The notes under the pieces are model-generated. The model saw nothing but the letters and a program-made list of their open reading frames with translations, was not told the DNA's origin and did not search any database. From positions 62,001 to 126,000 of the forward strand of contig NZ_AWXB01000041.1 in the NCBI RefSeq assembly GCF_000478985.1: DNA of 64,000 nucleotides, in the 5' to 3' direction. Positions 8,561 through 18,044 of the stretch are shown here, piece by piece. Position numbers and translations under genes: made by a program. The DNA comes from Peptoniphilus sp. BV3C26. GTDB lineage: Bacteria; Bacillota; Clostridia; Tissierellales; Peptoniphilaceae. Within the stretch, counting starts at the first letter, position 1. The number at the start of each line of letters is the position of its first letter.

Positions 8561-9286
8561 TTAAAAAATATCCAAATTTCTTTTGTGACTAGTATTTTTA
8601 TGCATTCTGTCTATTTTTTCTTTTTTATTTTTATCTGCAATTTCTCCATTTAAAATATAATTATCCAATTCTTCATAGGTAAATCCCATTTCATCTTCAT
8701 CAGTCTGTCCCTTCCAAAGTCCTGCTGAAGGTTTTTTCTCAATAATTTCTTTAGGAAGATTTAAGTGTTTTGCTATTTCAAAAATATCTGTTTTTAAAAT
8801 ATCTATAATGGGAAAAATATCTGCCCCGCTATCCCCATGTTTTGTAAAATATCCCACATAATATTCGCTGGCATTGCTTGAACCGCAAACAAGATAATTT
8901 AAAGATTGAGCGTAATAATATAAGTTTGTCATCCTAAGCCTTGGCTTTATATTTGATTTTGCCATTTTATTTTCCGAATCAAAGCTTGCCTTTATAAGTT
9001 CATGGTATGTTTTTGAAAGATCCACATACTCAACTTTTATTCCTGTATTTTCTCCTACAAGTCTTGCATGAATTTCATCTTCTTTTATAGAATCAATGGG
9101 CATAATAATTCCCAGGCTGTCATCTTTAAAGGCTCTTTTTGCAAGTCCTGCTATTACTGCACTGTCTATACCCCCTGAAAGTCCGAATACAAGTCCTTTT
9201 GCTCCTGCTTGTTTTACGGTATCTTTTAAACTTTCTACTATTTCTTCAATTTTTTTGTCATAATCAGTAATTTTTTTTACTTTCAT
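8561..9286 (-). CDS. nadE: Ammonia-dependent NAD+ synthetase
   Basis: Last step of NAD biosynthesis: amidates deamido-NAD with ammonia and ATP. It is 241 residues, lacks the glutaminase domain of the long form and carries the adenylation P-loop FGLSGGIDSAVIAGLA. CGSSNASEYYVGYFTKHGDSGAD and KKPSAGLWKGQTDEDEMG are family signatures (each shown here in part by key residues SSN, GDSGAD, PSAGLW). GGGAGAAA precedes the ATG. It follows the yigZ stop by 15 bases in the hflX-yigZ-nadE operon. Confidence 0.95.
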   Translation of the reverse strand: MKVKKITDYDKKIEEIVESLKDTVKQAGAKGLVFGLSGGIDSAVIAGLAKRAFKDDSLGIIMPIDSIKEDEIHARLVGENTGIKVEYVDLSKTYHELIKASFDSENKMAKSNIKPRLRMTNLYYYAQSLNYLVCGSSNASEYYVGYFTKHGDSGADIFPIIDILKTDIFEIAKHLNLPKEIIEKKPSAGLWKGQTDEDEMGFTYEELDNYILNGEIADKNKKEKIDRMHKNTSHKRNLDIF

Positions 9287-9301
9287 GTTTTTCTCCCAAT
9301 T

Positions 9302-9955
9302 CTATTTATAAATAATTTTCCCTTCAAAAGTCGGAAGAATTATTTTTTCTCTTTCTTCAATGGTTACTTTACCAGACGTAAGATTGTTTAAATCTTTTAT
9401 TATTTTACTATCTTCTTCTGCTACATCAATTATAAGTTCTATTTTTTCCATATAATTTTCTTTTAAAATTATATAGCCCTCTTTCATAAGATAATTTAAA
9501 ATGGATCCGTGAAAAGTATAATCATATATAAAGGACATTTTTATAAAATCTTTCATTAAAACTTTTTTTGCAGCTTCAATTCCTAAAGATGCCCCTTTTG
9601 TATACGCTCTTACAAGGCCTCCTGCTCCTAAGAGAGTCCCACCAAAATATCTCGTCACAAGGCACAGGGCGTTTGTTATGCCCTCTTTTTTCATTACTTC
9701 GAGTATTGGTATGCCTGCTGTGCCTGAAGGCTCTCCATCGTCGCTGTAGCGTTGCAGGGACATATCTTCTTTAAGTATATAGGCCCAACAATTATGAGTT
9801 GCATCTTTAAATTCTCTTCTCTTGTCTTCTAAAATTTCAAGAGCTTCTTTTTCATCTTTTATGGGACTGCAAAAACCTATAAATCGAGATTTTTTTTCTA
9901 TAAACTCATTACTTTTCCCCTCAAGAACTGAAAAATATTCAGACAATAAAATCAC
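9302..9955 (-). CDS. YigZ/IMPACT family protein
   Basis: Member of the UPF0029/IMPACT family, conserved but of unproven function. The core motif SDDGEPSGTAGIP and the TRYFGGTLLGAGGLVRAY segment are diagnostic; the C-terminal DUF1949 ferredoxin-like domain follows. The start is uncertain: a GTG at 9955 gives the family-typical N-terminus, a GTG at 9979 adds eight residues with deeper overlap into hflX, and a TTG at 9946 is also possible. Translated from within the end of hflX. Confidence 0.9.
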   Translation of the reverse strand: MILLSEYFSVLEGKSNEFIEKKSRFIGFCSPIKDEKEALEILEDKRREFKDATHNCWAYILKEDMSLQRYSDDGEPSGTAGIPILEVMKKEGITNALCLVTRYFGGTLLGAGGLVRAYTKGASLGIEAAKKVLMKDFIKMSFIYDYTFHGSILNYLMKEGYIILKENYMEKIELIIDVAEEDSKIIKDLNNLTSGKVTIEEREKIILPTFEGKIIYK

Positions 9956-11195
9956 CGAATTCTTTCTTCTCAATCTCACTTAAAGTTGCCTTAACCAAGG
10001 TTCCTTCTTCATTGTATTCTAAAATTTCTCCCTTAAAATTATTTAAAAATTCATTTAATTTACCTGCTTGGCTAAAGGGAAATAAAAGTTTTTCTTCAGT
10101 GTAAGATAGGCCTAAATTTTTTTCTATGGCTTTTAGTAAAACTTCCATATTTTCATCTTTTTTTGCTGAAATAAAAATCTTATCTCCTGGAACTTGTGGG
10201 ACTATCATTTCTTCAAATTCAGCCCTGTCCATTTTGTTAAAGACAGTAAGAATAGGTCTATCCAAAACCTCCAGTTCTTTTAAAATGTCCATGGTGGTCT
10301 TATATTGGATTTCCAAATCAGAGTTTGAGGAATCTATAACGTGGACAATTAAATCTGCATTTTTTACTTCTTCCAAGGTTGATTTAAAAGCTTCAACTAA
10401 TTTTGTGGGAAGCTTTGAAACAAATCCTACTGTATCAGAAATAATAAAATCTCTGCCGTTTAAGAGTTTTGCCTGTCTTATACCAGGATCAAGAGTGGCA
10501 AAGAGCATATTTTTTACAAATACATCTCTTCCTGTATTCTCCTTGATTCTATTTAAAATTGTAGATTTTCCTGCATTGGTATAGCCTACTAAGGCAACAT
10601 TTGGAAGAGGCGATTCTCTTCTTTTTTTTGCAGCATTTTCTCTATTAAGTTCCGCTTTTTTAAGTTTTTTCTTAATGGAGTTTATTTCTCTTAAAAGCCT
10701 ACGTCTATCTGTTTCAATAATTTGTTCTCCTGGTCCTCTTGTTCCTATTCCTCCTCCTGTTCTTGACCAACCTTTTATTCCTAAAAGTCTTGGCAATTGA
10801 TATTCTCTTTGAGCAAGTTGGACTTGGAGTTTAGCTTCATAAGTATTTGCTCTCATTGCAAAAATATCTAAAATTAAATTTGTCCTATCAACAACTTTTA
10901 ATTTTAATTCTTCTTCAAGATTACGCACTTGAATTCCTGAAAGTTCATCGTTAAAAATAACTGTTTCAACTTCCATGTTTTTTGCAATCTCTTTTATTTC
11001 TTTTACTTTTCCAGTTCCTATTAAATATTTAGGATTAAATTTTTCTATATTTTGCGTAACAACTCCCACAACTTGACCCTCATCAGCCTTTACCAATTCC
11101 CTAAGCTCTTCAAGACTTGAACTTAAGGTATTTGGAAAACTTCCAAGGTCAGTTGCAACAATGATTACTTTTTCTATTTTTTTTGTTGTTTCCAT
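9939..11195 (-). CDS. hflX: Ribosome-associated GTPase HflX
   Basis: GTPase that splits stalled or stressed ribosomes. It has an HflX N-terminal domain, the glycine-rich linker RTGGGIGTRGPGE, then the G domain with G1 GYTNAGKST, G3 DTVGF and G4 NKMD. The ATG at 11195 is preferred over an in-frame TTG at 11210, because the TTG lies upstream of and partly overlaps a TATAAT box. That box sits 6 nt before the ATG and there is no Shine-Dalgarno, so the mRNA may be leaderless. Divergent from the PBP gene. Confidence 0.92.
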   Translation of the reverse strand: METTKKIEKVIIVATDLGSFPNTLSSSLEELRELVKADEGQVVGVVTQNIEKFNPKYLIGTGKVKEIKEIAKNMEVETVIFNDELSGIQVRNLEEELKLKVVDRTNLILDIFAMRANTYEAKLQVQLAQREYQLPRLLGIKGWSRTGGGIGTRGPGEQIIETDRRRLLREINSIKKKLKKAELNRENAAKKRRESPLPNVALVGYTNAGKSTILNRIKENTGRDVFVKNMLFATLDPGIRQAKLLNGRDFIISDTVGFVSKLPTKLVEAFKSTLEEVKNADLIVHVIDSSNSDLEIQYKTTMDILKELEVLDRPILTVFNKMDRAEFEEMIVPQVPGDKIFISAKKDENMEVLLKAIEKNLGLSYTEEKLLFPFSQAGKLNEFLNNFKGEILEYNEEGTLVKATLSEIEKKEFGDFIV

Positions 11196-11201
11196 ACTTA
11201 G

Positions 11202-11207
11202 ATTATA
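11202..11207 (-). promoter_or_regulatory. -10 box immediately upstream of hflX
   Basis: TATAAT ends 6 nt before the ATG, and TTGTCT lies 16 nt further upstream. Transcription would start at or beside the initiation codon. Confidence 0.6.
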
Positions 11208-11266
11208 CAATAAGGCTTTAAAAAGACAAAATATTGAAGAGGTGATATAATAGGGCGGGAGGCATT

Positions 11267-14178
11267 ATGAATAGAGACCTTAACAATTTTAAAGATTTTA
11301 ATTTTAAAAATGAATATGCTTCTTATAAAAAATCCTATAAAAATTTAAATAAAAATAAAAAATAGGTTTTTGGATTTTATTTGTCCTTTTAATTTTTATA
11401 ACTTTAGGAGGAATTTTTTCAGCTGCCCTTTTTGGGGTTATTAAAGATTCTCCTAAGACAAATTTAAAAAATTTAAGTAACAGTTTCAATCAAACTTCGA
11501 GTATTTATGATGAAAAGGGCAATCTTCTTGAAAAAATAGAATCCCAAGAATATAGAACTATTGTACCCATAGAAAAAGTTCCCACTTACATAAAAGATGC
11601 CTTTGTTTCCATTGAAGACCAAAGGTTTTATTCCCATGGAGGTTTAGATTTTAGAAGTGTCTTAGGTTCCATTTACACAAATCTTAAAGCTGGAGCCTAT
11701 GTAAGAGGTGCCTCCACCCTTACTCAACAACTTGTAAAAAATGTTTATCTTACAAACGAAAAAACTATAAATAGAAAAATTAAAGAAGCTTATTTATCTA
11801 TGCGTCTTGCAGACAATTTATCTAAAGAAGAAATTCTTGAAGCTTATTTAAACAGGATTAATTTAGGTCAAGGCTCTTATGGAGTTGAAGCTGCAAGTCA
11901 AACTTACTTTTCTAAGGATGTATGGGATTTAAATTTAGCTGAGTCCGCTTTAATTGCTGGCATTGCAAAAAATCCTGGAGAATATTCTCCTACTAAAAGA
12001 GTTCTAAAAGAAAATTATAAAAGTGATAAAAATAAAATAGTTGGAACAAGTTTAATAAATGGCGAGGAATATTATGTAATTTTCAATCCTAAAAGCTTTG
12101 AAAGACAAAAAATTGTTCTTAAAAAAATGCTGGACCTTGGAAAAATAAAGGAAGCTGAATATAAAGAGGCCTGTGATTTTGATTTGTATTCTTCCCTTAA
12201 ACCAGGTGAGAAAAAACATCACAACATGAGCTCTTACTCAACGGATTTTATAAAATTAAATGCCTGCCAGGAATTGGAAAATTATTACAAAATTTCAAGA
12301 GAAGAGGCTGAATATAAATTATTTACCGGAGGCTATAAAATAATTTCCGCTATTGATGAAAATCTTCAAAAGGAGCTAGAAAATTATTACGGAAGTCTTG
12401 AAGAAGCTTTTAACAATTTTTCTGCTTCCGGCGGTTCTTCCATGCTCAATTTTTCTCTTGATGACAAAGAAGATATTGTTGATGAAAATGGAAATATAAT
12501 TTTTATAAAAAAAGAAACTTATTTTGACAATGATTTGAATTTTATAATACCTAAAAATGAATTTTCCGTATCTGATTCCGGCGATCTTTCTATAAATAAA
12601 AAAATTTTTTCTATAAAATCAAAAATAGATATCTTAGATGCTTATGATTTTAATGAAAGTAAAACTTTAAGAACTTATTCCCTTGGCAATTTAAATATTC
12701 CCAAGGACTTTTATGAAGAAAAACTCGACTATATAATAATTGACCATGGATTTTTAAAAGATAAAAATTTCTTTACTTACAATAGTGACGGCTCCATAAA
12801 GATTTCAAAAGATTTTTACACTTATGATAAAGAACCTGTAATTCAACCGGAGTCAGCCTCTATTATTATAGACAACAAAAATTCTTATGTCAGGGCCATT
12901 GTTGGCGGTCTCGATGTAAATAGTAAATATCAAAAGATTTTTAACAGGGCAAGTGATTCTTATAGAAGCCCTGGCTCTTTGTTAAAGCCTTTTTCAGTTT
13001 ACTTAGCAAGTTTAAATGCCGGAGATACTCTAGCCACAATAACCGATGATGTTCCTTTTTACTTTGACGGAAAACTTTGGCCTGAAAATTTTTACAGAGG
13101 TTACAGAGGACTTTTAACTTCGAGATTTGCCATAGAAAATAATTCCAATGTTGCTGCTGCAAAAATTTTAAATAGGATAGGCCTTGATAAAAGTCTTGAA
13201 ACTTTAAAAACTTTAAATTTAATTAATGATAAGGATGCTTTTATAAGCAAGAATGAAAATCCTAATTTTAATGATGAAACCTTAGACGGTCTTGCCCTTG
13301 GAAATCTACACTACGGCTTTAGCCTCCTTGATATGGCAACTTCCTATGAGGTTCTTGCAAGAGATGGAAATTATTTAAAGCCTACAGCCCTTATAAAAAT
13401 TATTGATTCTAGTGGAGTTACCATAGTAGACAATTCTAAGAGAGAAGGAAAGCAGATAATTGATAAAAATATAAACTTTTTACTTAGAGATGCTTTAAGA
13501 ACTAATGTTACAAGGGGAGATTTAAAAGGAAACGGTTTAAATTATTTTGATCTTTGTGCTATGCAAGGTTTAAATAAATATAATTCCGACTTATGGCAAA
13601 GTGGTTTTACAAGCCAATATACCCTAACTTCTTGGTTAGGCTGCGACAGTCCCAAAATTTCTTTAAATGTAAACAGCCAAATGATTGAATCTATTTTTAA
13701 AAAAATTATGAGATTCAGTCATAAGGGTTTAAATCCTGATAAATTTCAAGCTCCTCCAGAGATAATTCAAAAATTTATTTGCCAAAAAAGTGGTCTTTTA
13801 GGAAGTAAACTTTGCGAAGAAAGCTCTGACGGATATATGGAATATTTTATTAATGGAAGCCAGCCTAAGGAATATTGCAAAGGCCACAAAAAACTTTTAA
13901 TTTGTAATTCTTCCGGCCGTCTTGCAGGAGAATTTTGTCCTAAAGAAGATGTAGAATACAAAATTTTATTTGAAAGAGATCCTAAATACATTCCTTCTGA
14001 AAACGGAGGTATTTATCCTGATGATTATGAATACATTCCTAGTAAAGAATGCAATATTCACACTGAAGAATGGTATCAAAAGATAAAAGAAGAAAGAATT
14101 AAAGAAAGACAAAGAGAAAAAAGATTAAAAAAACAAAGAAGCCAAAAATATAAAAAGAAATCTCCAAGGAGAAGATAA
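11267..14178 (+). CDS. Class A penicillin-binding protein (PBP1A type), frame broken near 11363, degenerate transpeptidase motifs
   Basis: Membrane peptidoglycan polymerase. The start at 11267 follows GGGAGG and encodes a Lys-rich tail that hits TAG at 11363-11365. The -1 frame then opens straight into the expected transmembrane helix (FWILFVLLIFITLGG), so a single missing A in an A6 run would give an intact protein. The GT51 domain is complete (EDQRFYSHGG, GASTLTQQLVKN). In the transpeptidase domain SxxK is intact (SLLK), but SxN reads NSN and KTG reads MQG. The tail is Lys/Arg-rich. The frame without the N-terminus begins at ATG 11800, too late for a working enzyme. Confidence 0.88.
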
Positions 14179-14339
14179 TGAAAAAATTAATTTTAAAAGC
14201 TTTAAAATTTACAGCCCTTAAAAAAATAAAAAATATAAACAAGAAAAAAAGATTAAATCCAAAATCCTACTTTAATATTTATAGGGCAACAAGACGAATT
14301 AAAAAAAGAAATAAAGAATTATCAGAAAAAAATATTTGA
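14178..14339 (+). CDS. Small basic protein of unknown function, 53 aa
   Basis: A 53-codon frame overlaps the PBP stop as TAATG. The product is very rich in Lys and Arg with an amphipathic N-terminus (MKKLILKALKFTALKK). I do not recognise a family. Overlap with the preceding gene and position before a tRNA pair suggest translational coupling; it could also be chance in AT-rich sequence. Confidence 0.45.
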   Translation: MKKLILKALKFTALKKIKNINKKKRLNPKSYFNIYRATRRIKKRNKELSEKNI

Positions 14340-14374
14340 TATTTAATTTTCTTTTTGTTATTATAAATTGGTTA

Positions 14375-14460
14375 GCGGAGGTGCTGGAATAGGCAGACAG
14401 GCATGTTTGAGGGGCATGTGAGCTTTGCTCGTGAGGGTTCAAGTCCCTTTCTCCGCACCA
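14375..14460 (+). tRNA. tRNA-Leu (GAG)
   Basis: An 86-nt cloverleaf with long variable arm and encoded CCA. The acceptor GCGGAGG pairs with TCTCCGC. The anticodon stem CATGT/GCATG holds the loop TTGAGGG, giving anticodon GAG. Confidence 0.95.
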
Positions 14461-14464
14461 TTTT

Positions 14465-14548
14465 GCAGAGGTGCTGGAATGGCAGACAGGCATGTCTCAG
14501 AAGCATGTGAGGAAACTCGTGAGGGTTCAAGTCCCTTTCTCTGCACCA
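14465..14548 (+). tRNA. tRNA-Leu (CAG)
   Basis: An 84-nt class II tRNA with encoded CCA. The anticodon loop CTCAGAA between CATGT and GCATG gives anticodon CAG. Only 4 nt separate it from the previous tRNA, to which it is very similar, so a local duplication with anticodon change is likely. Confidence 0.95.
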
Positions 14549-14568
14549 TGTATATTTAAAATTATTTA

Positions 14569-14592
14569 TGACCTTTAAAGGTCATTTTTTTA
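14569..14592 (+). terminator. Terminator of the tRNA-Leu pair
   Basis: The perfect palindrome TGACCTTTAAAGGTCA is followed by a run of T. Confidence 0.75.
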
Positions 14593-14605
14593 TGAAAAAT
14601 TTTAT

Positions 14606-14632
14606 TAAAAAAGCTCCCCTAAAGGGAGCTTA
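14606..14632 (-). terminator. Terminator of the diaminopentanoate dehydrogenase-like gene
   Basis: On the minus strand, stem AAGCTCCC/GGGAGCTT with a 5-nt loop precedes TTTT. Confidence 0.8.
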
Positions 14633-14634
14633 TT

Positions 14635-15711
14635 TTATTTAACATATTCATTCATATCTTTTACCATGTAAAGTGGATTTGGCATTTTATCTGTTGTTAT
14701 ATATCCCGGTTCTGCGTTTATTAATGCTGGAATTCTATTTACCAAGTTTGAACAAGTAAGTCTTACTGTGTCTGGATTATCCATGATAATATTTGTGTCT
14801 GGTTCTCCTTCAAAGGTCCATCTGTTCATGTCAAAATTTTCAGGTCCGTAAACATAGCCTAAGTTATGAGTTTCTAAAGTGATTCCTTCTTTTGTTTCTG
14901 TTGTTACTACAAATTCAGTTCCTGTTGCATCTCCTGCTTTAACTGTCATGTTAAGAGTTGATGATTTTAAATCTTTTTTATTTGTTACAGGAATGCTCTT
15001 TTGTGTTTGAGATGTAATTGTAAGTCCCAACTTTTCACAAAGCCATCCGTTTTGATTCCACATATAAGATGGAATAACTTTTCCTTCTTCTATAGCTTTT
15101 AAGGTTTCTTCATAGGAAAGATCATTATATTTTCCAAATTTTTCTTCAAAGTCTTTTTTGTTAAGACCTGCTCCGTGACCTTCTGCAAGAGCTATTCCGT
15201 AATCTTCTACGTTGTAGCTACTTACTCCTACAATTTTATTTATCTTAAAAAGAGATCCTGCAAGAGTATCTATAAGAACTCCCCAGTACATATCAGGATA
15301 ACCACTTCCTGTAAGGGTACAATTATTTTCTTTTGCAAGTTTATCTAATTCTTTTGTAAGTTCTTTACTTGAATTCCATGGATATAAAGCTTCTTCGCAA
15401 GTACTTATAGCGTTTACTCCATGCTTTGCACATAATTTATAAACTTCTGATATTTCTTCTACTGTTGACCTTGTTGCAACTATACAAACATCAGGCTTTC
15501 CTTCTTTTAAGCATTTTTCAAAATTATCTGCACCTTGAACTTTAATGCCCTTATTTTCGCTTTCTATTATTTCTCCTATATCTTTTCCTTCTAATGCAGG
15601 ATTCATATCAAATGCTCCTATTATTTCTCCACCTTTTTCCAAAGCGTATCTCATAAGATATTTTGACATTTTTCCGCAGCCGAATTGTACTATTTTTACT
15701 TTTCTGTTCAT
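14635..15711 (-). CDS. NAD(P)-dependent dehydrogenase, 2,4-diaminopentanoate dehydrogenase-like
   Basis: Rossmann-fold oxidoreductase of the dihydrodipicolinate-reductase-like group. The N-terminus KIVQFGCGKM is the dinucleotide-binding loop, and TGSGYPDMYWG and EGHGAG are conserved in the 2,4-diaminopentanoate dehydrogenases (Ord) of ornithine-fermenting clostridia. The start at 15711 is set by AAAGGAG; five codons further upstream would include the Shine-Dalgarno itself. No other ornithine-pathway gene is in the window, so the precise substrate is inferred from similarity only. Confidence 0.7.
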   Translation of the reverse strand: MNRKVKIVQFGCGKMSKYLMRYALEKGGEIIGAFDMNPALEGKDIGEIIESENKGIKVQGADNFEKCLKEGKPDVCIVATRSTVEEISEVYKLCAKHGVNAISTCEEALYPWNSSKELTKELDKLAKENNCTLTGSGYPDMYWGVLIDTLAGSLFKINKIVGVSSYNVEDYGIALAEGHGAGLNKKDFEEKFGKYNDLSYEETLKAIEEGKVIPSYMWNQNGWLCEKLGLTITSQTQKSIPVTNKKDLKSSTLNMTVKAGDATGTEFVVTTETKEGITLETHNLGYVYGPENFDMNRWTFEGEPDTNIIMDNPDTVRLTCSNLVNRIPALINAEPGYITTDKMPNPLYMVKDMNEYVK

Positions 15712-15782
15712 AATGTCTCCTTTCATTTTCTTCTCGACATTCTTCCTCCTTCAGTATATCATTAAAACTTATTTTTTAAAGC

Positions 15783-15812
15783 TAAAAAAGAGAGCCCTTT
15801 AAAGCTCTCTTA
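15783..15812 (-). terminator. Terminator of the nth-vanW operon
   Basis: On the minus strand, stem GAGAGC/GCTCTC with an 8-nt loop is followed by TTTTTT. Confidence 0.75.
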
Positions 15813-15883
15813 AAAATTTTAATCATTATTTTTCTTTTTCTTTCTTGATGACTTTTTATTTTTTTTGTTGCTGTCATCAGATT

Positions 15884-17284
15884 TTATTTTATTTTTCTTT
15901 TTTTATTTTCTCTTTTGCTATCTTCATCATTGTTTGTATTTTTCTTTGAAGTCTTTTCTCCTTCGCCTATAATGACAACACGATTTTGAGAAATATAGTT
16001 TGAATTGGAAATTTTTTCGCTTTTTAAAACTTTTCCGTCTTTTATATAGTCTTTATAAGTTTCATAGTAATATCCCTTTGAACCTCTTTTTTCAACTTCC
16101 ACTTCACCTTCAGGAATTTGATCTGAATATTTTGTAATACTTTCCGGTTCACTTACAGAAATCCTAACTGGTCTTAAATTAATTTCATAGGGAAGATCTC
16201 CCTTATTTCCAAAAACTAAAAATTCAAGTATCCTTCCATCTGTTGATGCATCAATGTAAATTGGATGGGAGAGATTATTTTTAAATTTTAAATCTTTAAA
16301 GCCAGTTGCTACGGCAGCATCTGTTCCCATGTCTACATAATTAACAGGCCTCGAATGATTTGACCTTTCTAAAATTTCAATATCAGCCCTTGCAAGGGCA
16401 TTGTATAAAGTTGTTGATACTTGGCAAATTCCTCCGCCCAGTCCTCTGTCAAATTCTCCGTTGATAATTACTCCTGCATTTTTATAGCCTTTATCTTCAG
16501 ATATATCTCCAATGATGCCGTTAAAAGATATTTCCTGGCCTGGTTTTATTAAAAGTCCCTTAAGAGATGAAGATGCTAAAGAAATATTTTCTTTTCTGTT
16601 TTTTTCGCTCCTGCTATAATCTGTTGAAAATCTTGACAAAAGTCCATCTATTCCTGAAAAATAATCTTTTTTTACTTTAGGATAGATGGGAAGGCTTTTT
16701 AAAACCAATTCCTCTTTTTTGTGAACGTCATTTTTTAATTTTTCCCTTGCATCTTTTGCATCTAAATATCTTCCGTCCTTTTCTCCCTCAAGGGAAAAAT
16801 TTCCTTCTTTAAATGAAAGACGAGCATCAAGGGCAGGCCTATAAACTTTATCAACTAAATAATTTATTGCATTTTCAACTTTTTTATCTTCAAAAGTTTC
16901 ATCCATATTTATATTTTTTTGTAAAATTGGAAGGCTTACCACCCTAAAAAAATTTTCTATACTTGATTTGTTTCTTCCCGTTTCAAAAGCTTCTTTTAAA
17001 GCTTTTTCAATATCTCTTTTATAACCTAAATCTTCAAGGGTAACAAAATATTTTTCTCCATCAAGATCAAAAGTTATTTTATCGCTTTCAGGTTTTGTGC
17101 CCTCAGAAAGTTTTAATTTTGCTTGTTCCAAGTTTAAGTTGGAAAGACTTATTCCAGAAACTTTAACCCCAGGATAAATTTTATCCGAATGGGAAATAAA
17201 AGCAAAATAAAATAGAGAGATACCTATGAGAGATAAGATTAAAACAATTAAAATTTTTACATTTTTAGTCATTTTTTTAATCAT
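15884..17284 (-). CDS. VanW family protein with C-terminal G5 domain, probably read on to 15819
   Basis: Membrane-anchored wall-associated protein. Residues about 7-27 form a signal anchor, followed by YoaR-like peptidoglycan-binding repeats, the VanW core (GGGICQVSTTLYNALARA, ERSNHSRPV) and a G5 domain. The ATG at 17284 overlaps the nth stop as ATGA with GGAG upstream. After the stop at 15884 the -1 frame continues a Lys/Ser/Asp-rich tail for 21 codons (SDDSNKKNKKSS) to 15819, so one A is probably missing from an A7 run near 15900. Function in vancomycin resistance is not implied. Confidence 0.87.
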   Translation of the reverse strand: MIKKMTKNVKILIVLILSLIGISLFYFAFISHSDKIYPGVKVSGISLSNLNLEQAKLKLSEGTKPESDKITFDLDGEKYFVTLEDLGYKRDIEKALKEAFETGRNKSSIENFFRVVSLPILQKNINMDETFEDKKVENAINYLVDKVYRPALDARLSFKEGNFSLEGEKDGRYLDAKDAREKLKNDVHKKEELVLKSLPIYPKVKKDYFSGIDGLLSRFSTDYSRSEKNRKENISLASSSLKGLLIKPGQEISFNGIIGDISEDKGYKNAGVIINGEFDRGLGGGICQVSTTLYNALARADIEILERSNHSRPVNYVDMGTDAAVATGFKDLKFKNNLSHPIYIDASTDGRILEFLVFGNKGDLPYEINLRPVRISVSEPESITKYSDQIPEGEVEVEKRGSKGYYYETYKDYIKDGKVLKSEKISNSNYISQNRVVIIGEGEKTSKKNTNNDEDSKRENKKRKIK

Positions 17285-17916
17285 TTTTCGCTCCACTTAC
17301 ATAAATTTTTTACAGGACAAATTAAACATTGAGGCCTTCTTGCACTGCAACATCTTCTTCCATGAAAAATGAAAAGATGATGAGCTTTTGACCATCTTTC
17401 TTTTTTTATTTTTTTCATAAGGGCAAATTCCGTTTTTTCAGGACTGTCCTCAGCTACAATTCCAATTCTATTTGTAACTCTAAAAACATGAGTGTCAACT
17501 GCAATGGCCTCTTGACCAAAACAATTACTCAATATAACATTTGCCGTTTTTCTTCCCACGCCAGGAAGTTTTATAAGTTCCTCTAAAGAACTTGGAACTA
17601 TGCCCCCATAATTATTTAAAATTTCAAAACTTGCCCCATAAATATTTTTCGCCTTATTTCTATAAAAACCACAGGATTTAATTAAAGGTTCAATTTTTTC
17701 CGGCCCAAGTTTTACAAAATCTTCAGGCTTATTATAATTTTTAAACATTTCGCCCGTAACCTTATTAACTCTTTCATCAGTACATTGAGCAGAAAGAATG
17801 GTTGCTACTAAAAGTTCAAAAGGACTTTTATGCTCCAGCTGACAATGGGCGTCTGGGTAAGTTTTTTCCAAAATATCTAAAATAATATCAACATCTTTTT
17901 TGCTTAAAGTTTTCAT
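17281..17916 (-). CDS. nth: Endonuclease III
   Basis: DNA glycosylase/AP lyase for oxidised pyrimidines. It is 211 residues, with the helix-hairpin-helix LPGVGRKTANVIL containing the catalytic Lys, the catalytic Asp in AVDTHVFRV, and the 4Fe-4S motif C-x6-C-x2-C-x5-C at the C-terminus. There is no Shine-Dalgarno; TATAAT ends 6 nt before the ATG, so the transcript may be leaderless. Confidence 0.95.
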   Translation of the reverse strand: MKTLSKKDVDIILDILEKTYPDAHCQLEHKSPFELLVATILSAQCTDERVNKVTGEMFKNYNKPEDFVKLGPEKIEPLIKSCGFYRNKAKNIYGASFEILNNYGGIVPSSLEELIKLPGVGRKTANVILSNCFGQEAIAVDTHVFRVTNRIGIVAEDSPEKTEFALMKKIKKERWSKAHHLFIFHGRRCCSARRPQCLICPVKNLCKWSEK

Positions 17917-17922
17917 AAAATG

Positions 17923-17928
17923 ATTATA
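17923..17928 (-). promoter_or_regulatory. -10 box immediately upstream of nth
   Basis: TATAAT is followed by CATTTT and the ATG. The spacing puts the transcription start at the initiation codon. Confidence 0.6.
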
Positions 17929-17979
17929 TCATAAAAAAATTTTTACCTTAATTTGCAATAAAAAAGTTTAAAAAAATAT

Positions 17980-18029
17980 TTGCAATAAAGTTTTAACTGT
18001 TATATGATTTAATAAAATATATAACAGTT
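17980..18029 (+). promoter_or_regulatory. Promoter with overlapping 11-bp inverted-repeat operator for the GntR gene
   Basis: TTGCAA (17980-17985), 17 nt, TATGAT (18003-18008). The inverted repeat AACTGTTATAT (17995-18005) and ATATAACAGTT (18019-18029) brackets the -10 region and the predicted start. This is the expected layout for autorepression by the GntR-type regulator encoded next. Confidence 0.75.
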
Positions 18030-18044
18030 GTGTTGGAGGTGACT

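Noticed and set aside
15819-17296. VanW as a vancomycin-resistance determinant
   Set aside because: VanW-domain proteins are widespread wall-associated proteins; no vanH/A/X or vanR/S genes occur here, and ddl is in a separate operon of ordinary wall-synthesis genes.
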